This document shows, one piece after another, positions 45,991-54,491 of a DNA stretch of 64,000 bases. The position numbers and the translations under genes were made by a program. The stretch is from assembly GCF_022549675.1 (NCBI RefSeq), contig NZ_JAKZGR010000008.1, forward strand, positions 166,331-230,330, written 5' to 3'. A model generated the notes under the pieces. That model saw only the letters and a list, made by a program, of their open reading frames with translations. It did not search any database and was not told the origin of the DNA. Each line of letters begins with the position of its first letter. Positions within the stretch are counted from its first letter, which is position 1. The DNA is from Belliella kenyensis (GTDB lineage: Bacteria > Bacteroidota > Bacteroidia > Cytophagales > Cyclobacteriaceae).

Positions 45991-48702
45991 ATGCCTTTTA
46001 CCTTTTCTCATCCCGCTGTATTGTTTCCTTGGATCAAGCGTTCTGAAAATCTTTCAGTAACTGCTCTGGTGATTGGTAGCATTGTACCTGATTTGGAATT
46101 CTATTTCAAATTAAGGCTGGATGAAAACATAGGACATACTTTCAATGGAATATTCCTTTTTGATTATCCTGTAGCACTTCTTTGTTTTGTTATATTTCAT
46201 AAGTTTATCAAAAGAGCCCTTATTCAATTTAGCCCTGTATTTATCAAAAAAAGAATTCCTTTGGACTCAATGAAAAACAAAAGCTATAGGAGTAGAAAAA
46301 GCATCTTACTTCTACTACTGTCCTTCAGTATCGGACTTGCTTCACATTTGATCTTAGACTTTATGACACACTTTCAAGAAGGAAAACCATCACTATTGAC
46401 GGGTCTTAATTTTGAGGTTGGGATTGGAAATCATTATTTTCCTATTTATCATATTCTTCAATTAGGATTTAGCTCATTTGGACTCCTATGGATAGTTATT
46501 ATACTAGTTAAGCTTCCAAAACATCCATTAAATGCCTTCGAAAAAAAGAGTGCATTCCCATTTTGGTCAATTGTGTCCCTAGGGATTATACTAGCATCCT
46601 TAATTAGAATCCATTATTTCCCTGAGTTTATTTCAGGATGGGATGTATTCATGATGGTAGTAGGTGCAGGGCTTTATAGTGTTTTACTTTCCTCAATCCT
46701 TTTTTGGGCTAGAGAAAAATACCTTTCAAGGAACCATCGCAAGTGCTACAAACTTGTCAATTCCAGAAGTATCAATCCAAGATTCAAAACTAGAACCCTT
46801 TCTATAAAGGAGGATCAATCGCTTACCCCTCTCAATCAAAGAATAATGGAAATGGATAACTTCATTAATAAACCCAAGATCATTTTCACCAAGAATTGTG
46901 ACATCCAAATAAATGGTAGTGAATCCGCTATTCAGAACATCATCCAAATGTGTTCTCAATTTATCGGAATCACTTCCTTTGGCTTCACCACTCAAAAGGA
47001 GTTTAAGCGCAGGTTGATTGAATCCTGCGGGGTAAAAATCTCTGACTTCAATTTCCATACATTTGCTAATTTTTTGAAATATATTAATCCTATGAACAAA
47101 TTCTTAGTTATTCTTCTTTTTATTTTTTCTTTAAGCTTACAGTCATTGGCTTTACAAGCAATTGATGTAATCGATCCTTCTGACAGAGAAGCGATTATAC
47201 AACATGCTATTCAGCTTCGGACAGAAGAACGTTTTGCTGATGCCATTGAAGCATTGGATAAAATTCTATCCATAAACCCCAGTGATGCACAGATTCTGCT
47301 GTTTAAAGGTGATCTCTGCTTACAAAATAAGGATTTCAATCGTGCAGTGGAAACATACGACGCATTAATTCCATTGAATTTTGAAGCCACTGTTACTAGA
47401 ATCAATAAGTCCTATGCACTTTTTATGTCGAAAAAGCCGAAAAAAGCACTATCTGTTGCCCATGAAGCTTGGGAGGCTGACACTCTCCATCAAGGAGCTA
47501 TTGTCAATTTCTTCAATGCAATGCTTTGGAACAGTAAAACCAATGATGCTTCTGAATTCTTGAATAAAAATGTGGGTAAGTTAAATCATGACCAATACTT
47601 GGTGATGAACGCTAGATTAGCAACAAGTGCAGGGAATTACAAAAAAGGTCTAACCTACTACGATTCCTTGACTCAAACTTTTCCTGTTTCGCACTATATC
47701 CTTGAATACGGGGAAGTCTTGGTCGGTAAAAAAAGATGGAAAGAAATCCAAAATCTATTAGATGCCAAAGGCGAAGATTTAACTGACTCACAAAAAGTAA
47801 AACTAGAAGGACTTATCAATCAAGCGGGCATGCAAACTGCTGGCTTACAATTCGGATATTTCGGAGATATAGGCGGAAACACAAGACTAGAACAATCAAT
47901 CTTCTGGGAAAATGAAATTACAGAACCAATTCAAATCGGTCTGAGAGCAGGAACAAGCCAGGTTTATTCTATGGAGAACCAAAAAACCAACCTTTCATTT
48001 TTTTCAGGTAATACAGCTTACAAATGGAGTCCTGAAATTGAAACAAGGGGAGAAATTACATTTCAGCAAATTTCACCTCAGAATGGCGAAGCTTTTAGAG
48101 GAGTTACAGGAAGATTAGCTACAAATTATCAACCAAATGACAGAAGAATGGTCGGCCTGTTTTATCAATCAGATATATTAAACTTTACAGCAGAACTTTT
48201 AGATAAAAATATCAGAAGTCAAGATGTAGGATATGTCACTCACATTATGTTAGATGGTAGAACAGGGATTTTCTCTCAGGGAAGTGTAGGAAAATTTAAT
48301 GATAAGAATAGTAGAGTGCAGTTTTTCGGATCAATATATAGATTGCTTAGGACAGAACCTACACTGAAATCAGGTTTGAATTTCTCTGGGCTTAGTTTTA
48401 AGGATTCAGAAACCAACTTATACTTTGCACCTAACCAGTTCTTAAGTTCTGAGCTATTTATAGATTACAGTACACCAATGCCATTAGTGTCCAAAGTGGC
48501 TTTACAAATTCAGCTTGCCGGCGGACTGCAAAAAATAGAGCAATTAGCTTGGGACCCGACTTTCCGTGGTCAAGTTCAGTTCAATTACAACGTCTCTGGC
48601 TTCGATTTAGGGTTGAAAGTTCAGCTAAGTGATGTTGCTGGCTCTTCTGGTACAGGATATAGATTTCATTATACCACCTTCAGATTGAGTAAAAAGTTCT
48701 AA
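45991..48702 (+). CDS. 903-codon open frame: DUF4184 membrane protein read through into a TPR/beta-barrel protein
   Basis: Residues about 1-248 are a DUF4184 membrane protein (MPFTFSHPAVLFPW, VIGSIVPDLEFYFK, ASHLILDFMTHF; about six helices), the full length of that family. The next 120 residues have poor, Asn/Ser-rich composition and are exactly antisense to a STAS gene (46726-47058). From residue 368 (ATG 47092) a new signal peptide begins a TPR/barrel protein. A true fusion would place a signal sequence mid-chain, so I think these are separate genes joined by loss of a stop. The frame itself is uninterrupted. Confidence 0.6.
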   Translation: MPFTFSHPAVLFPWIKRSENLSVTALVIGSIVPDLEFYFKLRLDENIGHTFNGIFLFDYPVALLCFVIFHKFIKRALIQFSPVFIKKRIPLDSMKNKSYRSRKSILLLLLSFSIGLASHLILDFMTHFQEGKPSLLTGLNFEVGIGNHYFPIYHILQLGFSSFGLLWIVIILVKLPKHPLNAFEKKSAFPFWSIVSLGIILASLIRIHYFPEFISGWDVFMMVVGAGLYSVLLSSILFWAREKYLSRNHRKCYKLVNSRSINPRFKTRTLSIKEDQSLTPLNQRIMEMDNFINKPKIIFTKNCDIQINGSESAIQNIIQMCSQFIGITSFGFTTQKEFKRRLIESCGVKISDFNFHTFANFLKYINPMNKFLVILLFIFSLSLQSLALQAIDVIDPSDREAIIQHAIQLRTEERFADAIEALDKILSINPSDAQILLFKGDLCLQNKDFNRAVETYDALIPLNFEATVTRINKSYALFMSKKPKKALSVAHEAWEADTLHQGAIVNFFNAMLWNSKTNDASEFLNKNVGKLNHDQYLVMNARLATSAGNYKKGLTYYDSLTQTFPVSHYILEYGEVLVGKKRWKEIQNLLDAKGEDLTDSQKVKLEGLINQAGMQTAGLQFGYFGDIGGNTRLEQSIFWENEITEPIQIGLRAGTSQVYSMENQKTNLSFFSGNTAYKWSPEIETRGEITFQQISPQNGEAFRGVTGRLATNYQPNDRRMVGLFYQSDILNFTAELLDKNIRSQDVGYVTHIMLDGRTGIFSQGSVGKFNDKNSRVQFFGSIYRLLRTEPTLKSGLNFSGLSFKDSETNLYFAPNQFLSSELFIDYSTPMPLVSKVALQIQLAGGLQKIEQLAWDPTFRGQVQFNYNVSGFDLGLKVQLSDVAGSSGTGYRFHYTTFRLSKKF
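46726..47058 (-). CDS. STAS-domain protein (anti-anti-sigma like), antisense inside the long frame
   Basis: 110 residues starting with ATG at 47058 and matching the STAS fold: TTIYLDVTILGENDLGFIN (strand and loop where the regulatory Ser/Thr normally sits), EVIHFHYSLIERGKRLILLY and SWIDTSGIDKFVALA (the classic C-terminal 'L..tGl...f' helix). No DSSG motif is seen, so it may not be an SpoIIAA-type phosphorylated antagonist. Its 5' end is 33 bases from the divergent TPR gene, and its 3' end overlaps the C-terminal codons of DUF4184. Composition favours this frame over the plus frame. Confidence 0.75.
   Translation of the reverse strand: MEIEVRDFYPAGFNQPALKLLLSGEAKGSDSDKLRTHLDDVLNSGFTTIYLDVTILGENDLGFINEVIHFHYSLIERGKRLILLYRKGSSFESWIDTSGIDKFVALAMVP
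47092..48702 (+). CDS. TPR protein with C-terminal outer-membrane beta-barrel
   Basis: This is the likely real gene within the long frame: ATG 47092 begins MNKFLVILLFIFSLSLQSLA, a clear signal peptide. TPR-type helices follow (RFADAIEALDKILSINPSDAQIL then NRAVETYDALIPLNF, about 30-230), then about 300 residues of alternating beta strands ending in F (TTFRLSKKF), like YaiO/PgaA-like barrels. Such TPR-barrel proteins export or modify exopolysaccharides. An exact TAnnTTTG box (TACATTTG) lies at 47057-47064. 536 aa. Confidence 0.8.
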   Translation: MNKFLVILLFIFSLSLQSLALQAIDVIDPSDREAIIQHAIQLRTEERFADAIEALDKILSINPSDAQILLFKGDLCLQNKDFNRAVETYDALIPLNFEATVTRINKSYALFMSKKPKKALSVAHEAWEADTLHQGAIVNFFNAMLWNSKTNDASEFLNKNVGKLNHDQYLVMNARLATSAGNYKKGLTYYDSLTQTFPVSHYILEYGEVLVGKKRWKEIQNLLDAKGEDLTDSQKVKLEGLINQAGMQTAGLQFGYFGDIGGNTRLEQSIFWENEITEPIQIGLRAGTSQVYSMENQKTNLSFFSGNTAYKWSPEIETRGEITFQQISPQNGEAFRGVTGRLATNYQPNDRRMVGLFYQSDILNFTAELLDKNIRSQDVGYVTHIMLDGRTGIFSQGSVGKFNDKNSRVQFFGSIYRLLRTEPTLKSGLNFSGLSFKDSETNLYFAPNQFLSSELFIDYSTPMPLVSKVALQIQLAGGLQKIEQLAWDPTFRGQVQFNYNVSGFDLGLKVQLSDVAGSSGTGYRFHYTTFRLSKKF

Positions 48703-48736
48703 AAATATTAAGTAGATAAGTTGTTTTTCACCATCA

Positions 48737-49560
48737 ATTTCCAGAATTTAAAAATCCATCAGCGCTGGAACTTTATGATGTTTCTACCATGACCATAAGG
48801 AAGTTTGTTAAAAATTTTAAAGGTAATGATTATTAGTCTTTTTAAATTCAAATTCAAACAATTTACTGGTTTACAATTTTGAAACGGGAGAATACATTGA
48901 AAGTATTCAATTCAGTTCAGAAGGCCCTGATGCGTTTCCTTACATACTAAGTTTTGACATCGTAAATCCAGATTCAATACTATTAGTGAATTTTGATCAA
49001 ATTGGCTTTTTTGATATAAATCAAAAATTTGAAACAACTGTTTAAGATTTCGGATTTTGATGGTAGTTTCAATGAAAGGATTGTTTTGTTTAGTGATTTC
49101 TCTTATAATTTTGATTTACCGTATTTGCAAACCTACTTAAAGCTGTAGGAGCTCCCATTGACTTCACATTTATAGATGGAAACTTGAAAAATTATGGAAA
49201 TCTTAATTTAAATATCGATTCGAATTTATCAAAAAATCAAATAATTGTAGTCAGTCTTAACTACCCTATAAACTATTTCAAAGATGGTTTTATGAACCCT
49301 TTGTATTTGAGAGTGATAAATTGGATATTCCGGAGCATGTTGACCCCTCAAATCCGGAATGATTTTGATCAGTGAAAGGGCTAAGAAACCGACTTCAAAA
49401 CTATATCTGTTCCCGATGGCTAACAAGAACCCCCAATGGAAGCATAAAAATCTTATGAGATTATTCTGTCTAAGAAAGGTTCACCAAGTTCTTTTCCGGA
49501 GATCTGTTTATATATTACAACCCAATGGTTATCAGTAGTAGTAAAAAAGTAGGTGTTGTA
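48737..49560 (+). pseudogene. Decayed 6-bladed propeller protein, interrupted by an IS21 end
   Basis: Fragments in different frames include FKNPSALELYDVSTMTIRKF (near 48750), VYNFETGEYIESIQFSSEG then SFDIVNPDSILLVNFDQIGF (near 48870-49040) and NLNLNIDSNLSKNQIIVVSL (near 49200). These are the blade motifs of Bacteroidota propeller lipoproteins (DUF4221-like). At 49322 an IS21 terminal fragment cuts the sequence. A further scrap (GDLFIYYNPMVISSSKKVGVVFCNK) follows near 49500. Several frameshifts make the gene dead. Confidence 0.6.
49322..49378 (+). mobile_element. Solo IS21 left-end fragment
   Basis: About 56 bases beginning TGGATATTCCGGAGCATG and containing TGTTGACCCC match the left end of the complete IS21 element at 60757 (differences at only a few positions). 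No transposase follows, so this is the scar of a deleted copy inside the propeller pseudogene. Confidence 0.8.
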
Positions 49561-49735
49561 TTCTGCAATAAAGTCATTCATAAAAAATACTCTTGTAAAA
49601 AAAATAATTGATAACTATTTGAAAATAAGCCTGTAAAATAATTGCTTTCGGCAATAAGAAAAAATAAAATAAATAATTGAATTTTAATTTTACTTTTGCA
49701 AAAATTAAATAATAAAATTTAAATTTAATTAATTT

Positions 49736-51301
49736 ATGAAAAATAAAATTGTAATTTTATCCACATTGTTTTTGGCTATTTTTGGCTGTTCAGTTGTAGA
49801 TACGGAGCAAATGACAGACGCTTTTAACCAAGAACTCTTAAAATCTTCAAATAGGCTTAATTTTGAAAGCTATGAGGCATTTCAGAACGCATTAATCGAA
49901 ATATCAGAGAGTAATGAAGGAGATAAAAGAGATATTATTGAAAAGTACACTAAAATACCTAAAGAGTTTCATTCTTTGAAAAAAATGATGGAATCAAGCG
50001 CTACAGGTGAAGGGTTGAATCCAAATCATAGGAACTTAAATTATGAAGTTAATCATAATTCAGAACTTCTTTCTGAAATGATTCCAGACGTAGCTTTTTC
50101 AGAATTACTCAATGAACAATTAGAAATTGAAGTTGAGAACACCGTTTTTAAAATTACTGAATTTGGGACATTTTTTTCATCAAATGAAAATGTTGAAAAT
50201 CTATTCAGCTCAATCCTAAATTTTGAACAAAGTGATTTGGAAGATCTGAGGGGTTCAAGGCGTATAAACGGAAGAATAGAGCAAAATATTTACGATGATG
50301 CATATGCTTTGGATGGGGATATTTATCTTATAGATACATACTATGATATTGATTTTGATGAAGACCTAACATATAGCAGTCCTGTAAATGCATCTAGCAA
50401 TCAAGTTTATCAATTAGATTATTTTTGTGGGCCTTGTGCTCCGAGTAAACCAACAGCACTACCGAAAGCAGAGTATGATAAATTCCAAGTACACAGTTTT
50501 GGAGCTCAAACAGCTGTGGGGAAACTAATTGAAGGTGCTTTTGGGACAAATACTTCTTTTGTTACTAATTTTTCATCTAACTATAGGTTGAAAGTTAAAC
50601 TTTACGCATATAATTATGGTGTTTATAAAAGCGTAGGTTTAAATGGGAAAATGCAAAAGAAAGGATGGACTGGGTTGTGGGCCAAGCATGATGATTCAAA
50701 AGCAACCAAATTGGTTCTGGGTTGGGATGCTCTTTTATTATCTTTAAAAATTCCATATGCTATGCCAATTAACTACCAGCAATTGAATAGTAAAGTTATA
50801 GCCAAAGAAATTTTAAGATTTTCAAATTTCAATTTAGAATCAACAGGATTAAATGATGTTACAATTCCCTTTTTTGATCGAAAATCTAATGACTGGAACT
50901 TTTTGGAGAAAGCCCTCAATAAAAATGTTCAGACCTCTTTGGCTAACCTAACTAAACTTGTTTGGCAAGAAGCTGAGCAAGAGTTTTCCAAAGCATCTTA
51001 TGATATTAAACAAGCTGAGATAAAACATTATAGAAAAATTTTTCCAGACAAAATCAAAATGATGCTTAGTAGAGTAGAGACCAGTCAATCAAATAGCAAT
51101 GAAATTAGCTTTGTTATCGATAGACATTTTCAAATTGATTTAAATTTCAGCAGTAATGCAAATACTTTGGCTAAACAAATTTTAGAACCTACTTTGAAGA
51201 ACAGTAAGAAGATGTATGAAATTGATGGTGCTTCGGTTTTTGGAGCAGCGATATTCAATGGCCAAACAAAAGGAATACGAATAATAAAAGAACTAGAATA
51301 A
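49736..51301 (+). CDS. Large hypothetical lipoprotein
   Basis: 521 residues. Lipoprotein signal LSTLFLAIFGCS (Cys about 18). The body is acidic in the first half and more basic later. A DYFCGPCAP motif (CxxC) near residue 235 is not in a thioredoxin context. No family is recognised. A TAnnTTTG-like box (TACTTTTG at 49691-49698) lies 38 bases upstream of the start in a very AT-rich leader. It is followed after 15 bases by a small beta-barrel gene, so the two probably act together at the outer membrane. Confidence 0.75.
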   Translation: MKNKIVILSTLFLAIFGCSVVDTEQMTDAFNQELLKSSNRLNFESYEAFQNALIEISESNEGDKRDIIEKYTKIPKEFHSLKKMMESSATGEGLNPNHRNLNYEVNHNSELLSEMIPDVAFSELLNEQLEIEVENTVFKITEFGTFFSSNENVENLFSSILNFEQSDLEDLRGSRRINGRIEQNIYDDAYALDGDIYLIDTYYDIDFDEDLTYSSPVNASSNQVYQLDYFCGPCAPSKPTALPKAEYDKFQVHSFGAQTAVGKLIEGAFGTNTSFVTNFSSNYRLKVKLYAYNYGVYKSVGLNGKMQKKGWTGLWAKHDDSKATKLVLGWDALLLSLKIPYAMPINYQQLNSKVIAKEILRFSNFNLESTGLNDVTIPFFDRKSNDWNFLEKALNKNVQTSLANLTKLVWQEAEQEFSKASYDIKQAEIKHYRKIFPDKIKMMLSRVETSQSNSNEISFVIDRHFQIDLNFSSNANTLAKQILEPTLKNSKKMYEIDGASVFGAAIFNGQTKGIRIIKELE

Positions 51302-51316
51302 CTAAATTTAATAATA

Positions 51317-51859
51317 ATGAATAAAAACAATTTGCCTTTTCTTATGCTTCTGATGCTTTTTAGTTCAAATGCATTATTGGCACAAACAGAAAATGTCTTC
51401 AGGGTCAACTTTCTAAATCCAGGAATTAGTTACGAAAAGTCTTTGGGAAAGAAAATGACTTTGGATACAGGAATTGGTTTTGGATATAATGCTTCTTATC
51501 CTAGTCTTGCTATGAATTCTGAAAATGGATTCCAGTATATGTTGGCGGCATTCGTCGACGTTCAGAGTAGGTTTTATTACAATTTCGAAAAGAGAGAATC
51601 CAAAGGAAAAAGTACATTGAAAAATTCTGGTAATTTTTTAGCATTAAGAGCACTCTATACTGGACCAGATGCGGTATCTAATTTTGAGAGATACGATAAT
51701 AACTCTTTTGCTTTTGGACCAACTTGGGGTTTACAGAGAGCATATAGCAAACTTAATGTAGCTTTTAGTATGGGACCTATTTACTATTTTGATACTTCTG
51801 GAAATAGCAATTGGTCCCCATTTTGGTTTGAATTAAATCTAGGGATTAACGTAAACTAG
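51317..51859 (+). CDS. Small outer-membrane beta-barrel-like protein
   Basis: 180 residues with a signal peptide (LPFLMLLMLFSSNALLAQ) and alternating strands (NVFRVNFLNPGISYEKSLGKKMTLDTGIG, FVDVQSRFYYNF, FAFGPTWGLQR, FWFELNLGINVN) typical of the small porin-fold family of Bacteroidota. The last residue is Asn rather than aromatic, which is unusual for a barrel. It is paired with the lipoprotein upstream. Confidence 0.75.
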   Translation: MNKNNLPFLMLLMLFSSNALLAQTENVFRVNFLNPGISYEKSLGKKMTLDTGIGFGYNASYPSLAMNSENGFQYMLAAFVDVQSRFYYNFEKRESKGKSTLKNSGNFLALRALYTGPDAVSNFERYDNNSFAFGPTWGLQRAYSKLNVAFSMGPIYYFDTSGNSNWSPFWFELNLGINVN

Positions 51860-51907
51860 ATTTTCCATTTAATTTGTAAGTTGAATGTCTCGTTATACTT
51901 GTTAAGC

Positions 51908-51942
51908 AAAAAGCTGGTCGATTTCTCGACTGGCTTTTTTTT
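51908..51942 (+). terminator. Intrinsic terminator
   Basis: AAGCTGGTCGA and TCGACTGGCTT form a stem with two wobble pairs and a TTTC loop, followed by eight T residues. It lies about 50 bases after the barrel gene and ends the lipoprotein/barrel transcript. The following stretch to 52440 holds no recognisable gene, only short repeats such as CCCGATAGC. Confidence 0.8.
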
Positions 51943-52439
51943 GGGCTGTCCAAGGCTCACCTATGTGGAACAAGTCCACTATGGGGACTTTTAATTGCCA
52001 ACCACTTGCCAAGCGTAAGAGGTTCATCATGAGATATTAAATCAATAGGAGATACTTCCCGCAGCTTGCTGACTGACAACTTTCAGGGAGATAGACTCCT
52101 GTTGCTTATCATTAGGAATTGATAGAGCTATCGGGGAATGTGGATGTGCTTTTGGCTAGAAAATATTTTGAACAGCTTGTCCCGATAGCGAAGCGTATCG
52201 GCAGGTTATCTGATCATTAAAGACTGATCCGACACTGAAATCATCGCAAGCATCCCAACCAGGATTCTGACCGTGCTTGCTGATTGCTCAGGAGCGACAG
52301 TTTAAAAATCGGCCTTTCAAAGAGCTACACTAAGATAAAAAAAAGATGTGATGATGGGAATTCCACGTTAGCTCTGAAAGTAAATTTGTTTCATATATAG
52401 AGGATTTTGACTAACGCAATGAAAATCGCTTAATTTGGG

Positions 52440-52504
52440 CTCAATTCGAGGCCTAAATCCTCATTAGTCAGACCGTCCCGATCCTCAGGATATTTTTTAT
52501 TCCC
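52440..52504 (-). repeat. Non-coding end of an IS110/IS1111-type element (copy 2)
   Basis: Located directly 3' of the transposase remnant (minus strand) and matching the segment at 12205-12290 in inverted orientation, with shared blocks ATTAGTCAGACCGTCC and CAATTCGAGGC. In IS1111-type elements the guide (bridge/seek) RNA is encoded in this end, so the conserved block may be its relic. Confidence 0.55.
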
Positions 52505-52660
52505 TTAACTAAGTCCAACTTTCTTTTTTTGATCTAAGTAAAGGGACCCCTCTGGGTTTATGTAAGGTACACCTTTCACTAGCATTCCGACAAATCGTAA
52601 CAAGTTATTCCAAATGATGACCGACAGTTTTCGAGCTGTAGCACTGATTGCAGATATTCA
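52505..52660 (-). pseudogene. IS110-family transposase C-terminal remnant
   Basis: The minus frame reads ISAISATARKLSVIIWNNLL, then VKGVPYINPEGSLYLDQKKK and TAA at 52505. This is the standard C-terminus of IS110/IS1111 transposases (ATARKLAVIIWN...K..PY). An upstream stop and loss of the rest show it is a fragment. A few extra residues (RFVG) seem inserted in the middle. Confidence 0.8.
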
Positions 52661-52721
52661 ACCTTTCCAAAAACTTATTTGTAATAAGAAAAACAAAAGC
52701 CTCAGTGTGCAATAAAAGGAA

Positions 52722-53780
52722 CTAGTATTCTTGGCTCATGTATCGGAATTCTTTGATTGTCATATTTTCATAAAATATCACAATAGAACTGTCCTTAACT
52801 ACAAATGAAATGGGGACTTGGCCATCATCAAGAAAAGGGACTTTAATAGAGTAATTATACTCCCCAAAACTTTCAAGATCATATACGTCAATGTAATGAA
52901 TTTTTTCCTTAGATACAGGATTAAGTATAAACAAGTTTTTGCCACTTATTTGGGAATAACTATTAAATATAAAAGGAGGATCAGTTTTAAAAACCGTCTG
53001 TTCAAAATTGCTTTCTGCTAATATTTTAGGAAGTGGAAGTTTATAAACAGTTTTGGAATTATACAGATGTTCCATTGAGCTATCAAAGACAAAAAAATCA
53101 TCTGATTTGAAACAAACATAAACTATATATTCCTTCGATGCATACAGCCATCCCTCATAAATTAAATCAAAGTTTTCTATTTCATTTGACCCAGAATCCG
53201 CAATTATATCTTTTAAATTATATAGAAACATGAAATTTCCTTGATTATCTAATGAAGAAAATTCTATATTTTTACCTTCATAATCATCATGGGCGAAAAT
53301 AAAGGTATTGTTTTCCGTCTCAATTGCAGAATTTGAAAACACAGCTAGTTTTTCTAGATGGATGATATTGTCGTGGTGGTCAAATATTTTAAATAAATAT
53401 CTATTAGGTTCCAACACCCAATACAAAGAATCACTAACGCTATAGTTGAAAAAATTAAAATTTTCATCATAGGCATCTTCACCCATTTTACCATAGGTTC
53501 GGGAAATATTAAAGTCTTCATCAAACAAGACTATGCTCCAAGATCTTCTATCTATACCATAAATTTGGTTGTTATAAATTTTAGGCTCTTCTATTTTACC
53601 GAAATATTCACCTTCTTTTACCAATTCCCCTAATTCATTTACAACTCTTTTGAAAGACAATTTCATATCATAGTCTTTTAAGCTGACAGTAAAATCGACT
53701 AATTCATTACTATTAGGTGCCTTACAAGAAAAAGTACCAAATAATAATCCAATTAAAATAAAGCAAAAATAATTTTTCAT
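52722..53780 (-). CDS. 6-bladed beta-propeller lipoprotein
   Basis: The start is taken at ATG 53780, giving MKNYFCFILIGLLFGTFSCK with a lipobox (Cys about 19). An upstream TTG would add 12 residues. The rest shows repeated blade motifs (PKIYNNQIYGIDRRSWSIVLFDEDF, LFKIFDHHDNIIHLE, IVYVCFKSDDFFVFDSSMEHLY, YIDVYDLESFGEYNYSI), as in BF3164-like Bacteroidota propeller lipoproteins. It follows a small Cys-containing secreted peptide gene by about 50 bases on the same strand. Such pairings of a propeller with a small peptide are recurrent in Bacteroidota, but the function is unknown. Confidence 0.8.
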   Translation of the reverse strand: MKNYFCFILIGLLFGTFSCKAPNSNELVDFTVSLKDYDMKLSFKRVVNELGELVKEGEYFGKIEEPKIYNNQIYGIDRRSWSIVLFDEDFNISRTYGKMGEDAYDENFNFFNYSVSDSLYWVLEPNRYLFKIFDHHDNIIHLEKLAVFSNSAIETENNTFIFAHDDYEGKNIEFSSLDNQGNFMFLYNLKDIIADSGSNEIENFDLIYEGWLYASKEYIVYVCFKSDDFFVFDSSMEHLYNSKTVYKLPLPKILAESNFEQTVFKTDPPFIFNSYSQISGKNLFILNPVSKEKIHYIDVYDLESFGEYNYSIKVPFLDDGQVPISFVVKDSSIVIFYENMTIKEFRYMSQEY

Positions 53781-53831
53781 TTTTTTTTTATTTAAAGAGA
53801 GCCATTTGACTTTCAAATAGCTCTAAAACAA

Positions 53832-54017
53832 TTACTCAAACATGACAATCCCAACATCAGACTTACCTGTACCTTTACATTTATTCCCTTGTGAATCCTC
53901 GCCACTACATTTATATTTTGTAGAAGCATCACAAACACAACCTGCCATTACAGGATTTGAGAGAGAAAAAATGGTTGTAGTTAGAATGGCAACCATAATA
54001 AATAATGACTTTTTCAT
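53832..54017 (-). CDS. Small exported Cys-containing peptide (61 aa)
   Basis: A signal peptide (SLFIMVAILTTTIFSLSNPVMA) precedes a 36-residue mature part with four Cys (27, 29, 37, 47), CxC spacing and a Gly/Lys-rich loop. VMAG-C could also act as a weak lipobox. It resembles in layout the NVEALA-type small peptides encoded with propeller lipoproteins, although the NVEALA motif is absent. It is the first gene of a two-gene unit with the propeller lipoprotein. Confidence 0.65.
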   Translation of the reverse strand: MKKSLFIMVAILTTTIFSLSNPVMAGCVCDASTKYKCSGEDSQGNKCKGTGKSDVGIVMFE

Positions 54018-54178
54018 ATATTATAAGTTTAGTGAGCCTAATATTAAAAAAAAAAAAAAATTATTACTCCAAACACTCAACTACCTATTTAAGCCTACTG
54101 TTGTAAAATTTATCAATGCTGCCCTAAATAATTTTTTCTTCTTTAAGAATATTAGGTTAGAGACAATTGTGAAGTGAT

Positions 54179-54460
54179 TTATTTATAATCTGGAAAAAGA
54201 ATCCCCTGTGGGTTATATTTTGGGGGTTTGTCATGATCTTCAAAAGGTCTGTCCAGCCAATTTTGTAATTCAATTTTGACGAAAATATTCAGTCTGATAA
54301 ATGCTAGCAGGTTTGATAGATGCCATCCGTATTTTGCAGTTGCTTTCATTGCTTTTAACAATAAAATTGTAATCAAGGCAGTCCATATCTGTATCATTAC
54401 CGCGTTTTTTGAAGTACCAATGAACGTCTTAATGTGGAGTAGCTGCTTAATATCCCTAAA
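54179..54460 (-). pseudogene. IS4-family transposase C-terminal remnant
   Basis: Minus frame: IKQLLHIKTFIGTSKNAVMI then IWTALITILLLKAMKATAKY and LLAFIRLNIFVKIELQNWLD. This is the C-terminus of IS4-type DDE transposases, where the catalytic Glu region has already been passed. The fragment stops at a perfect palindrome (54458-54491), beyond which a different transposase tail is read on the other strand. Confidence 0.75.
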
Positions 54461-54491
54461 AGCATTATGTAAAGCTTTACATAATGCTTTT
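54458..54491. repeat. 34-bp perfect palindrome at the junction of two IS fragments
   Basis: The left half AAAAGCATTATGTAAAG is exactly the reverse complement of the right half CTTTACATAATGCTTTT. It lies precisely where the IS4 remnant on the minus strand meets the transposase remnant on the plus strand. A perfect palindrome of this length can be a head-to-head IS-end junction. Confidence 0.85.

Noticed and set aside
53842..54177. 111-codon plus-strand frame
   Set aside because: It is the complement of the small Cys-peptide gene and then low-complexity A/T sequence.
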